Origin: CAZWLY01 sp964634465
GTDB taxonomy: Bacteria > Desulfobacterota > Desulfarculia > G963662305
Direction: 5' to 3'
DNA length: 64,000 nt
Assembly (NCBI GenBank): GCA_964634465.1
Contig: CAZWLY010000004.1
Span: forward strand, 124,001 to 188,000
Position 1 is the first letter of the stretch. Every line of letters starts with the position of its first letter. Shown piece by piece: positions 7,620-15,622 of this stretch. The notes below the pieces were generated by a model. It searched no databases and had not been told where the DNA came from. It was given only the letters and a program-made list of their open reading frames with translations. Made by a program: the position numbers and the translations under genes.

Positions 7620-9190
7620 CAGTAGTAGCCCTCCATGGAGTGGTCGTAATAGCCCCTGTTGACGATCTGCTCGACCTGGCTGCGCCGGCCGGCCGCGGCC
7701 ACTCCGGCGACGTCGCCACCGCCGTATTTCCGAGCAAGGCGGATCATCATCTCGGCCGCGTCCGGGCCGTCGTCGTGGCCACGCGGGAACTGGATTAACT
7801 GGCGGACAAACTCGGAGCTTTTTAAACTCTCGTGGACCCTGACCCGGCCGGCCTTGTAGAAGCCCAGCGTCCCCCGGATGCGGGCCAGCTTGCCGGCCTC
7901 GCCGCCGGTGTTGGGGATCGCCTCAATGTTGAGCCAGATACCCCGTTCCCCGGCCTGGTAGTCGGTCCACTCTTTTAGGGCCTGCTGAAAGGCGACGGAT
8001 TCGATCCCGAACGCCGTGTAGGACCAGACTGCGTGGAGATTGAAGACCAGCTCGATCAACTCTGGCAGGCTGCGCCGGACCAGCTCGGCGTGCGTGATCC
8101 AGTCCTCGATAACGCCGTTGTGCCTGACCACATGGCAGCCGATGATGGCCTGGTAGTCGCTCTTTTGGGTCTTGCCCAGGGACGGGTCCAGCGCGCCGAC
8201 AGTGGCGATGATCTCCACCTCGGCCAGGTCGGCGTCGGAAAACCAGCGGATTTCGTCGGCGGTCAGCTCCTGGGTGGTCGGGTCCACCGGTTGATTGAGG
8301 TACTCCGAGGAGTAGGCGGCCAGGCCGATCAGGTTGAGTATCTCGTCGAGGACATCCCGGCCGAACCGCTCCGGCCAGGCCAGCTCACCGGTTTCCGGGT
8401 CTTCGACCGGGATATCAACCCGGCAAAAATCTTTGAAGCGATCGTCGGTCATGAACGTCTGGATGACGCACTCGGGATGGATGGCCGTGCCCATGACCAG
8501 GAGTTTGCCCCGGCGGGGGTCAAGGCTGGGAATGACCGCCTTGGTGATCTTGGCCCACAGCTTCGCCCGCTGCCGGTCAGACTCCACCGCCTCGTCTTCG
8601 TCGGGGTCGTCGATGATGATTTTGGTCGGCCGGCGGCCCTTGTGGTCGGTCAGGCCGCGCACGGCCGACTTGAGGCCCATAGCATCGATGCAGACGTCGT
8701 TGGCGGTGACGATCCGGTCGTCCCGCCAAACCGCCTGGCCGACCAGGACGCCGAAATCGTGGTGCAGCCGGGGGTTGGTCTCCAGCTCGGCCCGAATCTG
8801 ATCCAGCTTGGACTCGGCGATGGCGTCGGTGGTGGAGTAATACTGGATGTAATCCTCGGCCCCAAAGATGATGTCGTGCGTGGCGCCGACGACGAAGGCC
8901 CTGGTCGTCTTGGCTCCGCCGCGAAAGACCTGGACCGCCGCCCGGCGGTGCTGGGCCGCCTCGTCGATTCTGGCGTGGAAGGCCGGCGATTTCTCGGTCA
9001 CCCGGTGGGGAAAGTAGGTCCGGACAAAGTAGTCCCGGTCGTGTCGGCTGCGCTTGATGCGCTTGCGCTGTTTTTCGGCCGTGTCGCCCTTAAACGGCGT
9101 GACCCGGCTCTGGATAAAGAGGCGCAGATCGGCCGCCTGGCGCTCAAAAGCCAGGTCGGTCAAGGGCGGTTTTTTGCGGCGCTTAGGCAT
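7619..9190 (-). CDS. Terminase large subunit (Mu gp28-like)
   Basis: 523 residues, the motor that packages DNA. The ATPase part has a variant Walker A, FRGGAKTT (89-96), and Walker B IIIDDPDEDE (191-200). The C-terminal RNase-H-like nuclease shows its expected acidic residues at D335 (GALDPSLGK), E396 (FGIESV) and D473/D474/D477 (GHDDGPDAAE). The N terminus is very basic. It overlaps the small-subunit gene by 8 nt and the portal gene by 1 nt, so the three are translationally coupled. For a Mu-like phage it should cut host-flanked DNA by a headful mechanism. Confidence 0.93.
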   Translation of the reverse strand: MPKRRKKPPLTDLAFERQAADLRLFIQSRVTPFKGDTAEKQRKRIKRSRHDRDYFVRTYFPHRVTEKSPAFHARIDEAAQHRRAAVQVFRGGAKTTRAFVVGATHDIIFGAEDYIQYYSTTDAIAESKLDQIRAELETNPRLHHDFGVLVGQAVWRDDRIVTANDVCIDAMGLKSAVRGLTDHKGRRPTKIIIDDPDEDEAVESDRQRAKLWAKITKAVIPSLDPRRGKLLVMGTAIHPECVIQTFMTDDRFKDFCRVDIPVEDPETGELAWPERFGRDVLDEILNLIGLAAYSSEYLNQPVDPTTQELTADEIRWFSDADLAEVEIIATVGALDPSLGKTQKSDYQAIIGCHVVRHNGVIEDWITHAELVRRSLPELIELVFNLHAVWSYTAFGIESVAFQQALKEWTDYQAGERGIWLNIEAIPNTGGEAGKLARIRGTLGFYKAGRVRVHESLKSSEFVRQLIQFPRGHDDGPDAAEMMIRLARKYGGGDVAGVAAAGRRSQVEQIVNRGYYDHSMEGYY

Positions 9191-9686
9191 AATTCCGCCT
9201 CGCCCTGCTGATTAGCTCGTCGTAGTGGCGGTACAGGAGCCCGACGCCCTCGGGCTCCAGCTCCTTGAGCCAGTCGGTCAGGTCGCGCAGCACCTCCAGA
9301 AAAACGGCCAGCCGGTCCACCTGGTCCTCGTCGCCGCCGGCCATCTCGGCCCGGACAGCGGCGAAGATGGAACGCAACTTGAAAAGCTCATCGGCCTTGG
9401 CGTCCTCGGGCCGCTCCTCCAGGTAGTTGAGTCGGCGCTCGGCGGCGGCCAGCAGCCGGGTCGGCAGGTCCTGATTGACCGCCCTCCAGCGCTGTCTGAG
9501 CCCCGGCCAGTCGCCCTTTTTGGACCACCGGGAAAGGGTGGTCACCGCCGGGCCGCCCGGCCCCAGCACGGCCGCGATCTGCTCCAGGGTCGGGTAGATC
9601 GTCGCCTCCGGGTCCTCGGGCGAGGGCATGCCCCGGACGTAGAGCCGCTCGGCCTGGGCGTAGTATTTGTCCTCCAGGCCGGCCAA
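9183..9686 (-). CDS. Terminase small subunit-like protein (Mu gp27 position)
   Basis: 167 residues. The N-terminal 60 residues form a predicted helix-turn-helix (YPTLEQIAAVL, then TTLSRWSKKGDWPGLRQRW) like the DNA-binding part of small terminases. The rest is helical and acidic. The start is a TTG directly after the TGA of the gp26-like gene. Located immediately before TerL, it most likely recognises the packaging site and recruits TerL. It resembles the DUF1804/DUF3486 group, but I cannot separate these by eye. Confidence 0.75.
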   Translation of the reverse strand: MAGLEDKYYAQAERLYVRGMPSPEDPEATIYPTLEQIAAVLGPGGPAVTTLSRWSKKGDWPGLRQRWRAVNQDLPTRLLAAAERRLNYLEERPEDAKADELFKLRSIFAAVRAEMAGGDEDQVDRLAVFLEVLRDLTDWLKELEPEGVGLLYRHYDELISRARRNYA

Positions 9687-9920
9687 TCAGCCCTCCAGGT
9701 CCCTGATCCGCTCCAGGAGATCGACCCTCTCCTCCATGGCCTCCTTGAGCTCGCGGGCGGCCTGGAGGGTGGCATCGGCGTCAACCTGGTCGATGCCCAT
9801 CTCGGCGTAAGAGTGCAAGGCGATGTCCTGAGAGCACCGCCTAATCTTGACCTCAAGCGCCTCCAGTTGCTCCTTGAGCTGGGCCAGCTTGCCTTTGCGC
9901 ATCAAGCTCCGCGGGTCCAT
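9687..9920 (-). CDS. Small coiled-coil phage protein (Mu gp26-like)
   Basis: 77 residues, almost entirely charged helix: two heptad-rich stretches (LAQLKEQLEALEVKI and ELKEAMEERVDLLERIRDL) around a short turn. It sits between the gp25-like membrane protein and the small terminase, the place of gp26 in Mu and FluMu. The function is unknown; dimerisation by coiled coil is likely. Confidence 0.65.
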   Translation of the reverse strand: MDPRSLMRKGKLAQLKEQLEALEVKIRRCSQDIALHSYAEMGIDQVDADATLQAARELKEAMEERVDLLERIRDLEG

Positions 9921-10313
9921 CTATCCTCCAATAACGCCGATTACCCACCGCCCGACGCTTGGCCCGAACATTGAGCCGAGCGCCACGATGGCGCCCATGG
10001 CGCCCAGGAACCAGTTCTGCCGGTTGCTGACTCTGTTCACGCGGTCGTAGAGGTCGGGGACGCACTTGGCGTCAACCTCGACGGCCGCCAGGCGCTCACC
10101 GTGACTTTTGACGTCCCTGGTCCGCTCCTCGATCTGGGCCGTCTTTTCGCGGAGCAGCGTCACGGCCTGGGTCAGTTGGGCGGCGATCTCTTTGTTGTCC
10201 CTGTTGATCCGTTCCTGGTTGGCGACGTGGGCCCGCAAGAACCCCACCATCTGTCCGAGCTCGGCCGAGATGGCCCTCATCGGGTCTTGGGCGTCGCTGG
10301 TTGCCGACGTCAT
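9921..10313 (-). CDS. Coiled-coil protein with C-terminal membrane anchor (Mu gp25/DUF2730-like)
   Basis: 130 residues from the ATG at 10313, preceded by GAGAGGGAGG with tight spacing. A long helical region (20-95) is followed by one hydrophobic C-terminal segment (WFLGAMGAIVALGSMFG to VGRWVIGVIGG). This layout fits the DUF2730/gp25 proteins of Mu-like phages, which lie just before gp26; a spanin or holin-partner role is possible. It is the first gene of the late head block after a spacer of about 190 bases containing a repeat cluster. Confidence 0.6.
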   Translation of the reverse strand: MTSATSDAQDPMRAISAELGQMVGFLRAHVANQERINRDNKEIAAQLTQAVTLLREKTAQIEERTRDVKSHGERLAAVEVDAKCVPDLYDRVNRVSNRQNWFLGAMGAIVALGSMFGPSVGRWVIGVIGG

Positions 10314-10470
10314 ACCTCCCTCTCGGCTGAGGGTTGGGCCGACCGGCGGCCGGGCCTGGGACGGCTCACCGGTCGGCCGGTTTGGGGGTGAGCGGCCGGT
10401 GGCCCTCACCTGCGCGCCATGCGCTTTCCAAGGGCGCACCTTGAGGCTAGCTGTTTTTTGCGGGAGATGT

Positions 10471-10512
10471 AATTGGCTTAATTGGCTTAATTGGCTTAAA
10501 GTTTAGCCAATT
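10471..10512. repeat. Three tandem AATTGGCTT repeats plus one inverted copy
   Basis: AATTGGCTT occurs head to tail at 10471, 10480 and 10489. An inverted AGCCAATT follows at 10505-10512, overlapping the stop of the HTH gene. On the minus strand the inverted copy and the nearest direct copy can form an 8-bp stem with an 8-base loop. The cluster sits in the only sizable spacer between the middle and late blocks, so a binding site for a late activator or a transcription stop is plausible. Iteron-like spacing of exactly 9 bp is visible; function is inferred. Confidence 0.7.
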
Positions 10513-10730
10513 GCGGTTTTTTGGGTGGGTTCGGCCTGGTAGGGTTGGTCGCGCCACTGGGCCAGGTAACGCTCAAGGGAGTCCTTGGTGACGGTCGTCT
10601 TGCGCGGGCCGTACCTGTTGGCGGTGAGGATGCCTCGCCGGATCAGCTCGTGGACCCAGTTGGTCGAGCACTTGAGGTGATGCCGGGCCACAACCGGGAC
10701 TGGCAACTCCTTGCGCGGGTCCCACCACAT
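10503..10730 (-). CDS. Small MerR/excisionase-like HTH DNA-binding protein
   Basis: 75 residues, basic. The middle (CSTNWVHELIRRGILTANRYGPRKTTVTKDSLERYLAQW) follows the pattern of the short helix-turn-helix (HTH_17) in excisionases and phage regulators. It lies where Mu carries its middle regulators (Mor region), directly after gemA, so it may control the late genes downstream. The AATTGGCTT cluster begins at its 3' end and could be its target, but that link is only positional. Confidence 0.65.
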   Translation of the reverse strand: MWWDPRKELPVPVVARHHLKCSTNWVHELIRRGILTANRYGPRKTTVTKDSLERYLAQWRDQPYQAEPTQKTAIG

Positions 10731-10731
10731 C

Positions 10732-11238
10732 CTATCTCTCCGTCATCTCGATCAGGGCCTTGACCACGCCTCGAGCGGCGGCCGAATCCAGGTCGTGGAT
10801 ACTGCCCACGCCGAAGCGCCGGGCCAAAAATGCGTCCAGGGCGGCCTGGGCCTTGTCCGGATCGTAGTAGCCCAGGCGGCCGAGGGTTTGCCAGCGGTCC
10901 CGGATGATGGTGAGTTGGTGTTGAGTAGCCGTGCACGTCGCCGGGCGGACCCGGAGCCAGCGCGGCGAAAACCGAAAGCCTGGGTTGGGCCGCCGGCCCT
11001 TGATGGCAGGCGGCCGCCGCCAGGGCGGCTTTTCGCCGCGCTGGGCGAATCGCCGCTCGATCTCGGAGATGACCTCCTTCGCCTCGGCCGCCGTCATCTC
11101 CAGGGTCGAGGTCTTGCCCGTCACGCCGTAGAGCAGACCCTCGTAGGCGTCCCGGTCATACCCCAGGGCATTGGCCCCCCAGTGGATCAACTTCTTCTGG
11201 CGCGGCGTCGGCGCCCTCCTGTTGGCCGGGTGACTCAC
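10732..11238 (-). CDS. gemA: GemA-family phage regulatory protein (DUF1018, Mu gp16-like)
   Basis: 168 residues fitting the GemA/DUF1018 family. The N-terminal part has QKKLIHWGANALGYDRDAYEGLLYGVTG, and the family's MTAAEAKEVISEIERRF helix follows. A basic middle and a C-terminal segment (LGYYDPDKAQAALDAFLARRFGV) complete it. In Mu, GemA alters host gene expression and DNA supercoiling. Its ATG overlaps the Gam stop (ATGA). Confidence 0.85.
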   Translation of the reverse strand: MSHPANRRAPTPRQKKLIHWGANALGYDRDAYEGLLYGVTGKTSTLEMTAAEAKEVISEIERRFAQRGEKPPWRRPPAIKGRRPNPGFRFSPRWLRVRPATCTATQHQLTIIRDRWQTLGRLGYYDPDKAQAALDAFLARRFGVGSIHDLDSAAARGVVKALIEMTER

Positions 11239-11726
11239 CGAGTATCCCCCTTGGGGCGGGCGAAAAATCGGCGCTCGCCCGCCTTGCGCCGGCAGCCCAG
11301 CTCTCTCAGCCGCTCCGAGGACAGGTTGGCCAGGGCGTTGAGGTCGGGCGCCTCCTCGACTCTCAGGCAGTGGGCGAGCCCGGCCTCCTTGATCCGCGTG
11401 ACCACGCTCTTGGCCGTCAACCTTAGCTCTATCTTGGGAGGGGTGAGCTTGAATCCCACCGTGCCCGTGGCCAGCTTGAGGCTCTTGCGCTTGCCGTCCA
11501 GGTTGGCCTCGGTCCAGGCCTCGAGGGCGGCGTCGATCTCCGCGATCTCTTCCTCGATGGGCGCCAGGTCGTCGGCCAAGCGCTCCCGGATGTCGACGAT
11601 CTTCTGCTGAGCAGTTCCCTTGAGGCGCTTCGCTTCGCCCTGCAAGGCGCCCTTGCGGGCCAGGAGTTGCTCGGCCTGCTCCCTGGTTTCCACCGCCGCC
11701 ACGGCGGGACTGTCCTTTTTCGGCAT
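11235..11726 (-). CDS. gam: Gam host-nuclease inhibitor / DNA end-binding protein
   Basis: 163 residues from the ATG at 11726, with GGAGG 6 nt upstream. The long N-terminal coiled coil (about 20-85) and the C-terminal part, TGTVGFKLTPPKIELRLTAKSV then ALANLSSERLRELGCR, are typical of Mu Gam. Gam forms a Ku-like ring on double-strand DNA ends and shields transposition intermediates from exonucleases. It lies downstream of the transposase block and upstream of gemA, as expected. Confidence 0.9.
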   Translation of the reverse strand: MPKKDSPAVAAVETREQAEQLLARKGALQGEAKRLKGTAQQKIVDIRERLADDLAPIEEEIAEIDAALEAWTEANLDGKRKSLKLATGTVGFKLTPPKIELRLTAKSVVTRIKEAGLAHCLRVEEAPDLNALANLSSERLRELGCRRKAGERRFFARPKGDTR

Positions 11727-11727
11727 C

Positions 11728-11988
11728 TCAATCCTCCAGTCGTGAGTAAGTTGCAATCTGTTCGCGGCCGACCAGTACGAGGTCGGCGTTAATCTGCGTC
11801 TGACGGGCCACCACCCCCTCCAGCCGGTCCAGGGCCCGGTTGAGCTCGGCCAACAGCGCCCGGTTGATCTCCTGCTCGTGCCGGAGGCGCTCGATCGCCG
11901 AGCCGTCCACCGAGGCCGGGAAAAGGGCAGCCAGGCCGAGCAGGAGCAGCCCGGCGATTATCGCGGCGGTCCTCAGGCCCACCGCCAC
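11728..11988 (-). CDS. Small phage protein with N-terminal membrane anchor
   Basis: About 86 residues if translation begins at the GTG at 11988 (a second GTG is at 11982). The frame is open further upstream, but that part is low-complexity Arg/Gly and overlaps the previous gene. Residues 5-26 are a single hydrophobic helix; the remainder is a charged helix. It overlaps the preceding membrane-protein gene by 16 nt. The pair looks like a small membrane complex; no function is recognisable. Confidence 0.5.
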   Translation of the reverse strand: MAVGLRTAAIIAGLLLLGLAALFPASVDGSAIERLRHEQEINRALLAELNRALDRLEGVVARQTQINADLVLVGREQIATYSRLED

Positions 11989-12185
11989 ACCCCCACCGCG
12001 GCCACGACCAGGTAGCCGGCGAAAAGCGCCGCCTGGGCTCGCTGACCGATCAGCCAATTGTGGGCGGCCAGCCCGGCGTTGGCGACCAGCCAGATCGCTT
12101 GGGCGGCCTGGGCGTGGCCCAGGGCCAACACGGCCGCGCCCACAAGCCCCAGCCCAACCAGGATGTTGACGACGGTGGAGATCAT
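11973..12185 (-). CDS. Small hydrophobic phage membrane protein
   Basis: 70 residues, nearly all hydrophobic: two or three membrane segments (3-23, 28-48, 50-68), starting at an ATG that overlaps the stop of the zinc-finger gene before it (ATGA). The size suits a holin-like or superinfection-exclusion protein, but nothing in the sequence decides this. No endolysin is present next to it. Confidence 0.55.
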   Translation of the reverse strand: MISTVVNILVGLGLVGAAVLALGHAQAAQAIWLVANAGLAAHNWLIGQRAQAALFAGYLVVAAVGVWRWA

Positions 12186-12415
12186 TTAGCGCCCCTTTCT
12201 CTCGCCGCCAGTATCCGCAGGCAGGTCCGGCAGGTTACCGGCCTGTCCGTCTCGACCAGGTGCACCCCGGCCCGCCTGTGCAGACCGCACCAGGTCACGC
12301 CGGCGAGATATCGGGGCCGGCCCTCGGCGTCCAGTGTCCCCGGCCCGCCGCCCTGAAGGGTGTGGACCTTTCCCCGGCCGCGGGCGGCGGCCGGGAAGAA
12401 GGTAAGCCTAATCAT
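12182..12415 (-). CDS. Small phage protein with C-terminal CxxC zinc motif
   Basis: 77 residues from the ATG at 12415, overlapping the DUF4326 stop by 8 nt. It has a short N-terminal strand, GKVHTLQGGG, then WCGLHRRAGVHLVETDRPVTCRTCLRIL. The two histidines and three cysteines of this last part could bind one zinc ion, a layout common in small phage early proteins. The open frame extends further upstream, but that part is a shadow of the DUF4326 gene. Function unknown. Confidence 0.6.
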   Translation of the reverse strand: MIRLTFFPAAARGRGKVHTLQGGGPGTLDAEGRPRYLAGVTWCGLHRRAGVHLVETDRPVTCRTCLRILAARERGAK

Positions 12416-12743
12416 CCCGCACCTCCAGCTCGCCCTCGGCGAGGAGGGCGAGGATATCGCCGTGGCAAAGTTCGGGTGCGCACCAGCAGCCCAGCGCCTG
12501 GCCCCGGAGACGGTGGACGTTGGCCAATATCCACGCACGGCGCCGGGGCTCGATGTGAGCCAGGGTCGGGTCTCCGGCCAGCCAGCGCCAGTAGAGGTGG
12601 ACCGCCTGGAGCCGGTCGCGACCGGGACGGACCCGGAACGGGTTACCCCAATGGCTCGGCCGCGCAACAAAGACGGCCCGGCCCTCTCTCAAGGCCCGGT
12701 CGTAGTCCCGGCCGCGCAGTCTGACAACGCTGGTCTCAGCCAT
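12408..12743 (-). CDS. DUF4326 domain protein
   Basis: 111 residues. Strong DUF4326 signature: VFVARPSHWGNPFRV, a basic turn, AVHLYWRWLA, then LRGQALGCWCAPELCHGDIL, whose Cys/His residues are the family's conserved set. DUF4326 proteins are frequent in phages and plasmids; no activity is established to my knowledge, though a nucleotide-related function has been suggested by fold. GGGAGGAGAGG precedes the ATG, and the gene overlaps the one before it by 8 nt. Confidence 0.85.
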   Translation of the reverse strand: MAETSVVRLRGRDYDRALREGRAVFVARPSHWGNPFRVRPGRDRLQAVHLYWRWLAGDPTLAHIEPRRRAWILANVHRLRGQALGCWCAPELCHGDILALLAEGELEVRDD

Positions 12744-13263
12744 CGACCTCTCCTCCCTGCCCGGCCAGTCGGCCGGGGTCGAACATCAGCCGCTCGGGTT
12801 GACCCGAGCCGGCGTCCCGCCGCTCCGCCGGCGGCCGGTTGCTCCCGGTGCGGCGGGCCTCCTCGCGGGCCCGCTCGGCCTTAACCTCGACCTCTTTAGC
12901 CTTGGCGGCCAGGACCCGCTTGAAATAGTTGAGATTTGTTAAGCCCGCTAACTGCTTGGAGCGGGCCGTCTCCTCCATGGCCTCGAAGACCAGGGGCGGC
13001 GTCACATCCCAGGTGCGCCGGTCGAAGTGCAGCCGGCCGGTGGTGACGATGGCCGCGACCTCGTCCAGGATTTTCACCCGCCGGGCCAGGGTCACCACCC
13101 CGCCCGCCCGGCGGAAGCAGTTGAGAAAATCGACCACCAGGGCCAAGCGCGGGTTGCCAAACCGCCCAAGCAGATGGGCGTACTGCAGCCCGACCTGGCC
13201 GGTGACGACCCTCTCCAGGTCGTAGGTCTCGGCACAGTAGGGGCAGGTCAACTTGAGACTCAC
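12736..13263 (-). CDS. Phage protein with N-terminal CxxC zinc motif, function unknown
   Basis: 175 residues from a GTG that overlaps the preceding stop (GTGA). The first residues MSLKLTCPYCAETYDL suggest half of a zinc ribbon. The body is helical with RRVKILDEVAAIVTTGRLHFDRRTW, then KQLAGLTNLNYFKRVLAAKAKEVE leading into a charged helix and a disordered, Arg-rich tail. The middle recalls phage replication-initiation or DnaT-like helical domains, but not closely enough to name. Its place among early genes favours a DNA-related role. Confidence 0.6.
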   Translation of the reverse strand: MSLKLTCPYCAETYDLERVVTGQVGLQYAHLLGRFGNPRLALVVDFLNCFRRAGGVVTLARRVKILDEVAAIVTTGRLHFDRRTWDVTPPLVFEAMEETARSKQLAGLTNLNYFKRVLAAKAKEVEVKAERAREEARRTGSNRPPAERRDAGSGQPERLMFDPGRLAGQGGEVDG

Positions 13264-13919
13264 GCCCGCCCTCCCGTCAGCTCCGCCAGACCCTCGATCA
13301 GGGCGCGGATCTCGTCCACTCTGGGGTTGGTCAACACGATCTGGATTTGTACGACCGGACGCGGCGCCGGCGGGGTCGTCTCCGCCGGGGCAGGCTCGAC
13401 CGAGGAGGGCGCCTCCGTGGCCGGCTCCACCGGAGCAGCCGGGGGCGTCTCCACCGGGACCGCGGTCTTGTCGCCCTGGCCGGTCATCAGCCAGACGGGC
13501 GAGACGCCCAGGGCCTGGGCCAACGCATTGACCGTCTTCTTCCGAGGTTTACGCTGCCTTTTGAGCAGCATAGACAACCCCGACGTGCCGAGACCGGACC
13601 GCCGGCAGAGCTCGGCCTGGGTCCAGTTGCGGGCGTCCAGCTCGGCCCGGATACGCTCGGCAATGGCGCCGACGTGGTCTTGCTCACTTCCGGCCATTTT
13701 TCTCTCCTCCTGCGCGGGGGGCTCGGGCCGTTGCCGGGCCGCCGCCTCGACCTCCTCGCTTTGCCAATGGACGCAATCGGTCGGGCAGTATCGATCGCCC
13801 CCGATCTGGAGCTCCGTGTCTGATGCTCGTGAGGTCCGCCGTTGGTGATCCAGACACGCACCCGGCGTCAGCCGAGTCCCCAGCGCCAGGCGGCAATCCA
13901 GCATTGTCAATCTGTCCAT
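13260..13919 (-). CDS. XRE-type HTH protein, possibly with an N-terminal zinc-finger module
   Basis: An open frame of 219 residues from the ATG at 13919. Residues 1-74 hold five cysteines and histidines in a zinc-finger-like layout (DCRLALGTRLTPGACLDHQ, then RYCPTDCVHW). Residues about 80-145 are a clear XRE helix-turn-helix (NWTQAELCRRSGLGTSGLSMLL), followed by an Ala/Pro/Glu linker and a short C-terminal helix. A second ATG at 13697 has an excellent AGGAGGAG upstream and would give the 145-residue HTH protein alone. Both starts have Shine-Dalgarno sequences, so one gene could give two products. Confidence 0.65.
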   Translation of the reverse strand: MDRLTMLDCRLALGTRLTPGACLDHQRRTSRASDTELQIGGDRYCPTDCVHWQSEEVEAAARQRPEPPAQEERKMAGSEQDHVGAIAERIRAELDARNWTQAELCRRSGLGTSGLSMLLKRQRKPRKKTVNALAQALGVSPVWLMTGQGDKTAVPVETPPAAPVEPATEAPSSVEPAPAETTPPAPRPVVQIQIVLTNPRVDEIRALIEGLAELTGGRA

Positions 13920-13981
13920 CTCTAATCCCTCTCCCAAGAGCCCCGCCGCACCTGACCGGGGCTCAAGGGGCAGGGGGCGGC

Positions 13982-14197
13982 CTACTCGTCCCCGGCGGCC
14001 GCCTCGGTCTTCGCGCCCTGCAAACCTATTTCGGCCAGCGGCCGGCCGATCTGCTCCGGCGGGCCGTACTCCAGGCGCCGCTCCTGGGCCTCCTTGCACC
14101 GGGGGCACTGACACGCCGAGGTGATGTCCCGGACGCAGACATAGGTTAGGGATGTGGGCACCCGGAGTCCTGACAAGGCCTTGGTCTGGTCGTACAT
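13982..14197 (-). CDS. Small cysteine-containing phage protein
   Basis: 71 residues from the ATG at 14197, which has GGAGGGG at good spacing. It contains TYVCVRDITSACQCPRCKEAQERRLEYG, four cysteines that could form a zinc site, then an acidic tail. It is one of a row of tiny zinc-type proteins between the MuB-like gene and the DUF4326 gene. No function can be assigned. Confidence 0.6.
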   Translation of the reverse strand: MYDQTKALSGLRVPTSLTYVCVRDITSACQCPRCKEAQERRLEYGPPEQIGRPLAEIGLQGAKTEAAAGDE

Positions 14198-14222
14198 ATT
14201 CACCCCCTCCTCTCCGGGGCGC

Positions 14223-14393
14223 TCAGGCCCCGGCCTCCTGAGCCTGGGCGCGCTCGGCAGCCGAGCACACCGGCGGTATCCAGGCCAGCAACGGCAAGGT
14301 GCGGCCGCCGCCGCACTTGGGGCAGACGGCGTACCTCTCGCCGTCAAAAACTTCCCCACAATCGAGGCATAAATCGGACGCTTCGAGATTCAT
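14223..14393 (-). CDS. Small zinc-ribbon phage protein
   Basis: 56 residues from the ATG at 14393, with GGAGGGAA just upstream. Two CxxC knuckles (CLDCGEVFDGERYAVCPKCGG) form a classical zinc ribbon; the rest is a short hydrophobic strand and helix. It starts 12 nt after the MuB-like stop and is probably co-transcribed with the transposition genes. A DNA- or protein-binding role is likely from the fold. Confidence 0.7.
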   Translation of the reverse strand: MNLEASDLCLDCGEVFDGERYAVCPKCGGGRTLPLLAWIPPVCSAAERAQAQEAGA

Positions 14394-14404
14394 GGTTCCC
14401 TCCG

Positions 14405-15622
14405 TTAGACCGACGCGATCATCTCGGCGGTGACTCTGGTCTGGCCGTTGCGATAAGCTAGGGTCATCGCCCGCGCGGCAAGGTTGTTGGCCAATTGCAG
14501 GCAACCGGTGCGGCCGGCCAGGGCGGCCACCGCCTCAGCCTCGAACACCCGCTCGGCGTCGCCGCCGACGGCCCGGAACCGCCAATCCAGGTAACTTTTC
14601 ATCTGGTTTTTCTTGACCGGCGGGACGGTGTACATGATGGCCCGCTCGGCGAATTCGCGCAGCTCATGAGACGCCAGGATCAGGGCGGTCAACCCCCACG
14701 GCGTGCCGTTGGGACGGTAGCCGCCCTGGCCGACCAGGACGATACCCAGCAGCTTAAAGAGCATGGCCGAGTCCCAAAGCCTTTTCAGGGCGACGAGGAC
14801 CCGGACCGGCAAATCGTGCGCCTCGTCGATGATGAGCGCCACCCGGTCACCCTCGGTGACGGCTTTCTCCAGGACCGCCCGAACGTGGTGGATACGGTCG
14901 ATCCGGGAGCGAGGCAGTCTTTCGTAGCCCACGGCTCTGAGTATCTGAGCGACCAGCGAATCCTCGTCCAGCTCCCGCCGGTTGAGGCAGTCGGGGAAGA
15001 TCAGCCTCGTCCGGGCGTCCTTCATCAGCTCGGTCATGGTGTTGCGCAGGATTGTCGATTTGCCCGCCCCGATGTCGCCGGAGACGGCCAGCAGGCTCCG
15101 GCGGCGGACCGCGCCCATGATGGCCTGGCGCAGCGTCTCCAGCCCCGGATGGAGCCAGACCCGGCTGAAGTCCTCGATCTCCGCGAACGGGTCGGCTCCC
15201 AGGCCGAAATGGCGTAGCGTGTCCGGGGTTAACAGTGTCTTAGGTACATTCACGGCGCTCACCCCCTTATCTAGATGTTTGGCTGTCCAGGCGTGCCTTG
15301 GTTGCCGGATTTGCCGGCCGGCCGGGTATTCGGCCGCCTCGGCCGGCTCCCAGATGCCCTCGATGGGCAGGCCCAGCTCCGACAAGACCTTTTCGACGTC
15401 CTCCCTAAATGACGGCCAGTCGCCCAGGGGTAACTGGCCCTTGTTGAGCACTCCGTTGAGATAAGAGCGGGCTATCGGCCGTCCGGTCCGAGGATTGATC
15501 AGCCGTCGGGCCAGGAAGGCCTGGGAGACGCCGCCGACCAGCAACACCTCCTTTAGTTGGAGCGGCCGGGACGGCGCCTCCCAAAATGCGTTCTTGCGGT
15601 TGCGCGCAGCAGGCTTGGTCAT
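14405..15622 (-). CDS. MuB-like AAA+ ATPase (transposition target/activator protein)
   Basis: 405 residues. The N-terminal part (20-75) is a helix-turn-helix-like region. Residues 140-330 are an AAA+ domain with Walker A GDIGAGKST (about 183-191) and Walker B VALIIDEAHD (about 262-271). A C-terminal helical domain follows. This is the ExeA/TniB/MuB family: MuB binds ATP and DNA, picks target sites and activates MuA. It is longer than Mu B (312 residues) because of an N-terminal extension. The start ATG overlaps the transposase stop (TGATG), as expected for partners made together. Confidence 0.88.
   Translation of the reverse strand: MTKPAARNRKNAFWEAPSRPLQLKEVLLVGGVSQAFLARRLINPRTGRPIARSYLNGVLNKGQLPLGDWPSFREDVEKVLSELGLPIEGIWEPAEAAEYPAGRQIRQPRHAWTAKHLDKGVSAVNVPKTLLTPDTLRHFGLGADPFAEIEDFSRVWLHPGLETLRQAIMGAVRRRSLLAVSGDIGAGKSTILRNTMTELMKDARTRLIFPDCLNRRELDEDSLVAQILRAVGYERLPRSRIDRIHHVRAVLEKAVTEGDRVALIIDEAHDLPVRVLVALKRLWDSAMLFKLLGIVLVGQGGYRPNGTPWGLTALILASHELREFAERAIMYTVPPVKKNQMKSYLDWRFRAVGGDAERVFEAEAVAALAGRTGCLQLANNLAARAMTLAYRNGQTRVTAEMIASV

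Noticed and set aside
5256..7625. Long plus-strand frame opposite the portal fusion
   Set aside because: Antisense shadow; the portal/F/nuclease frame has recognisable domains and coupled starts.
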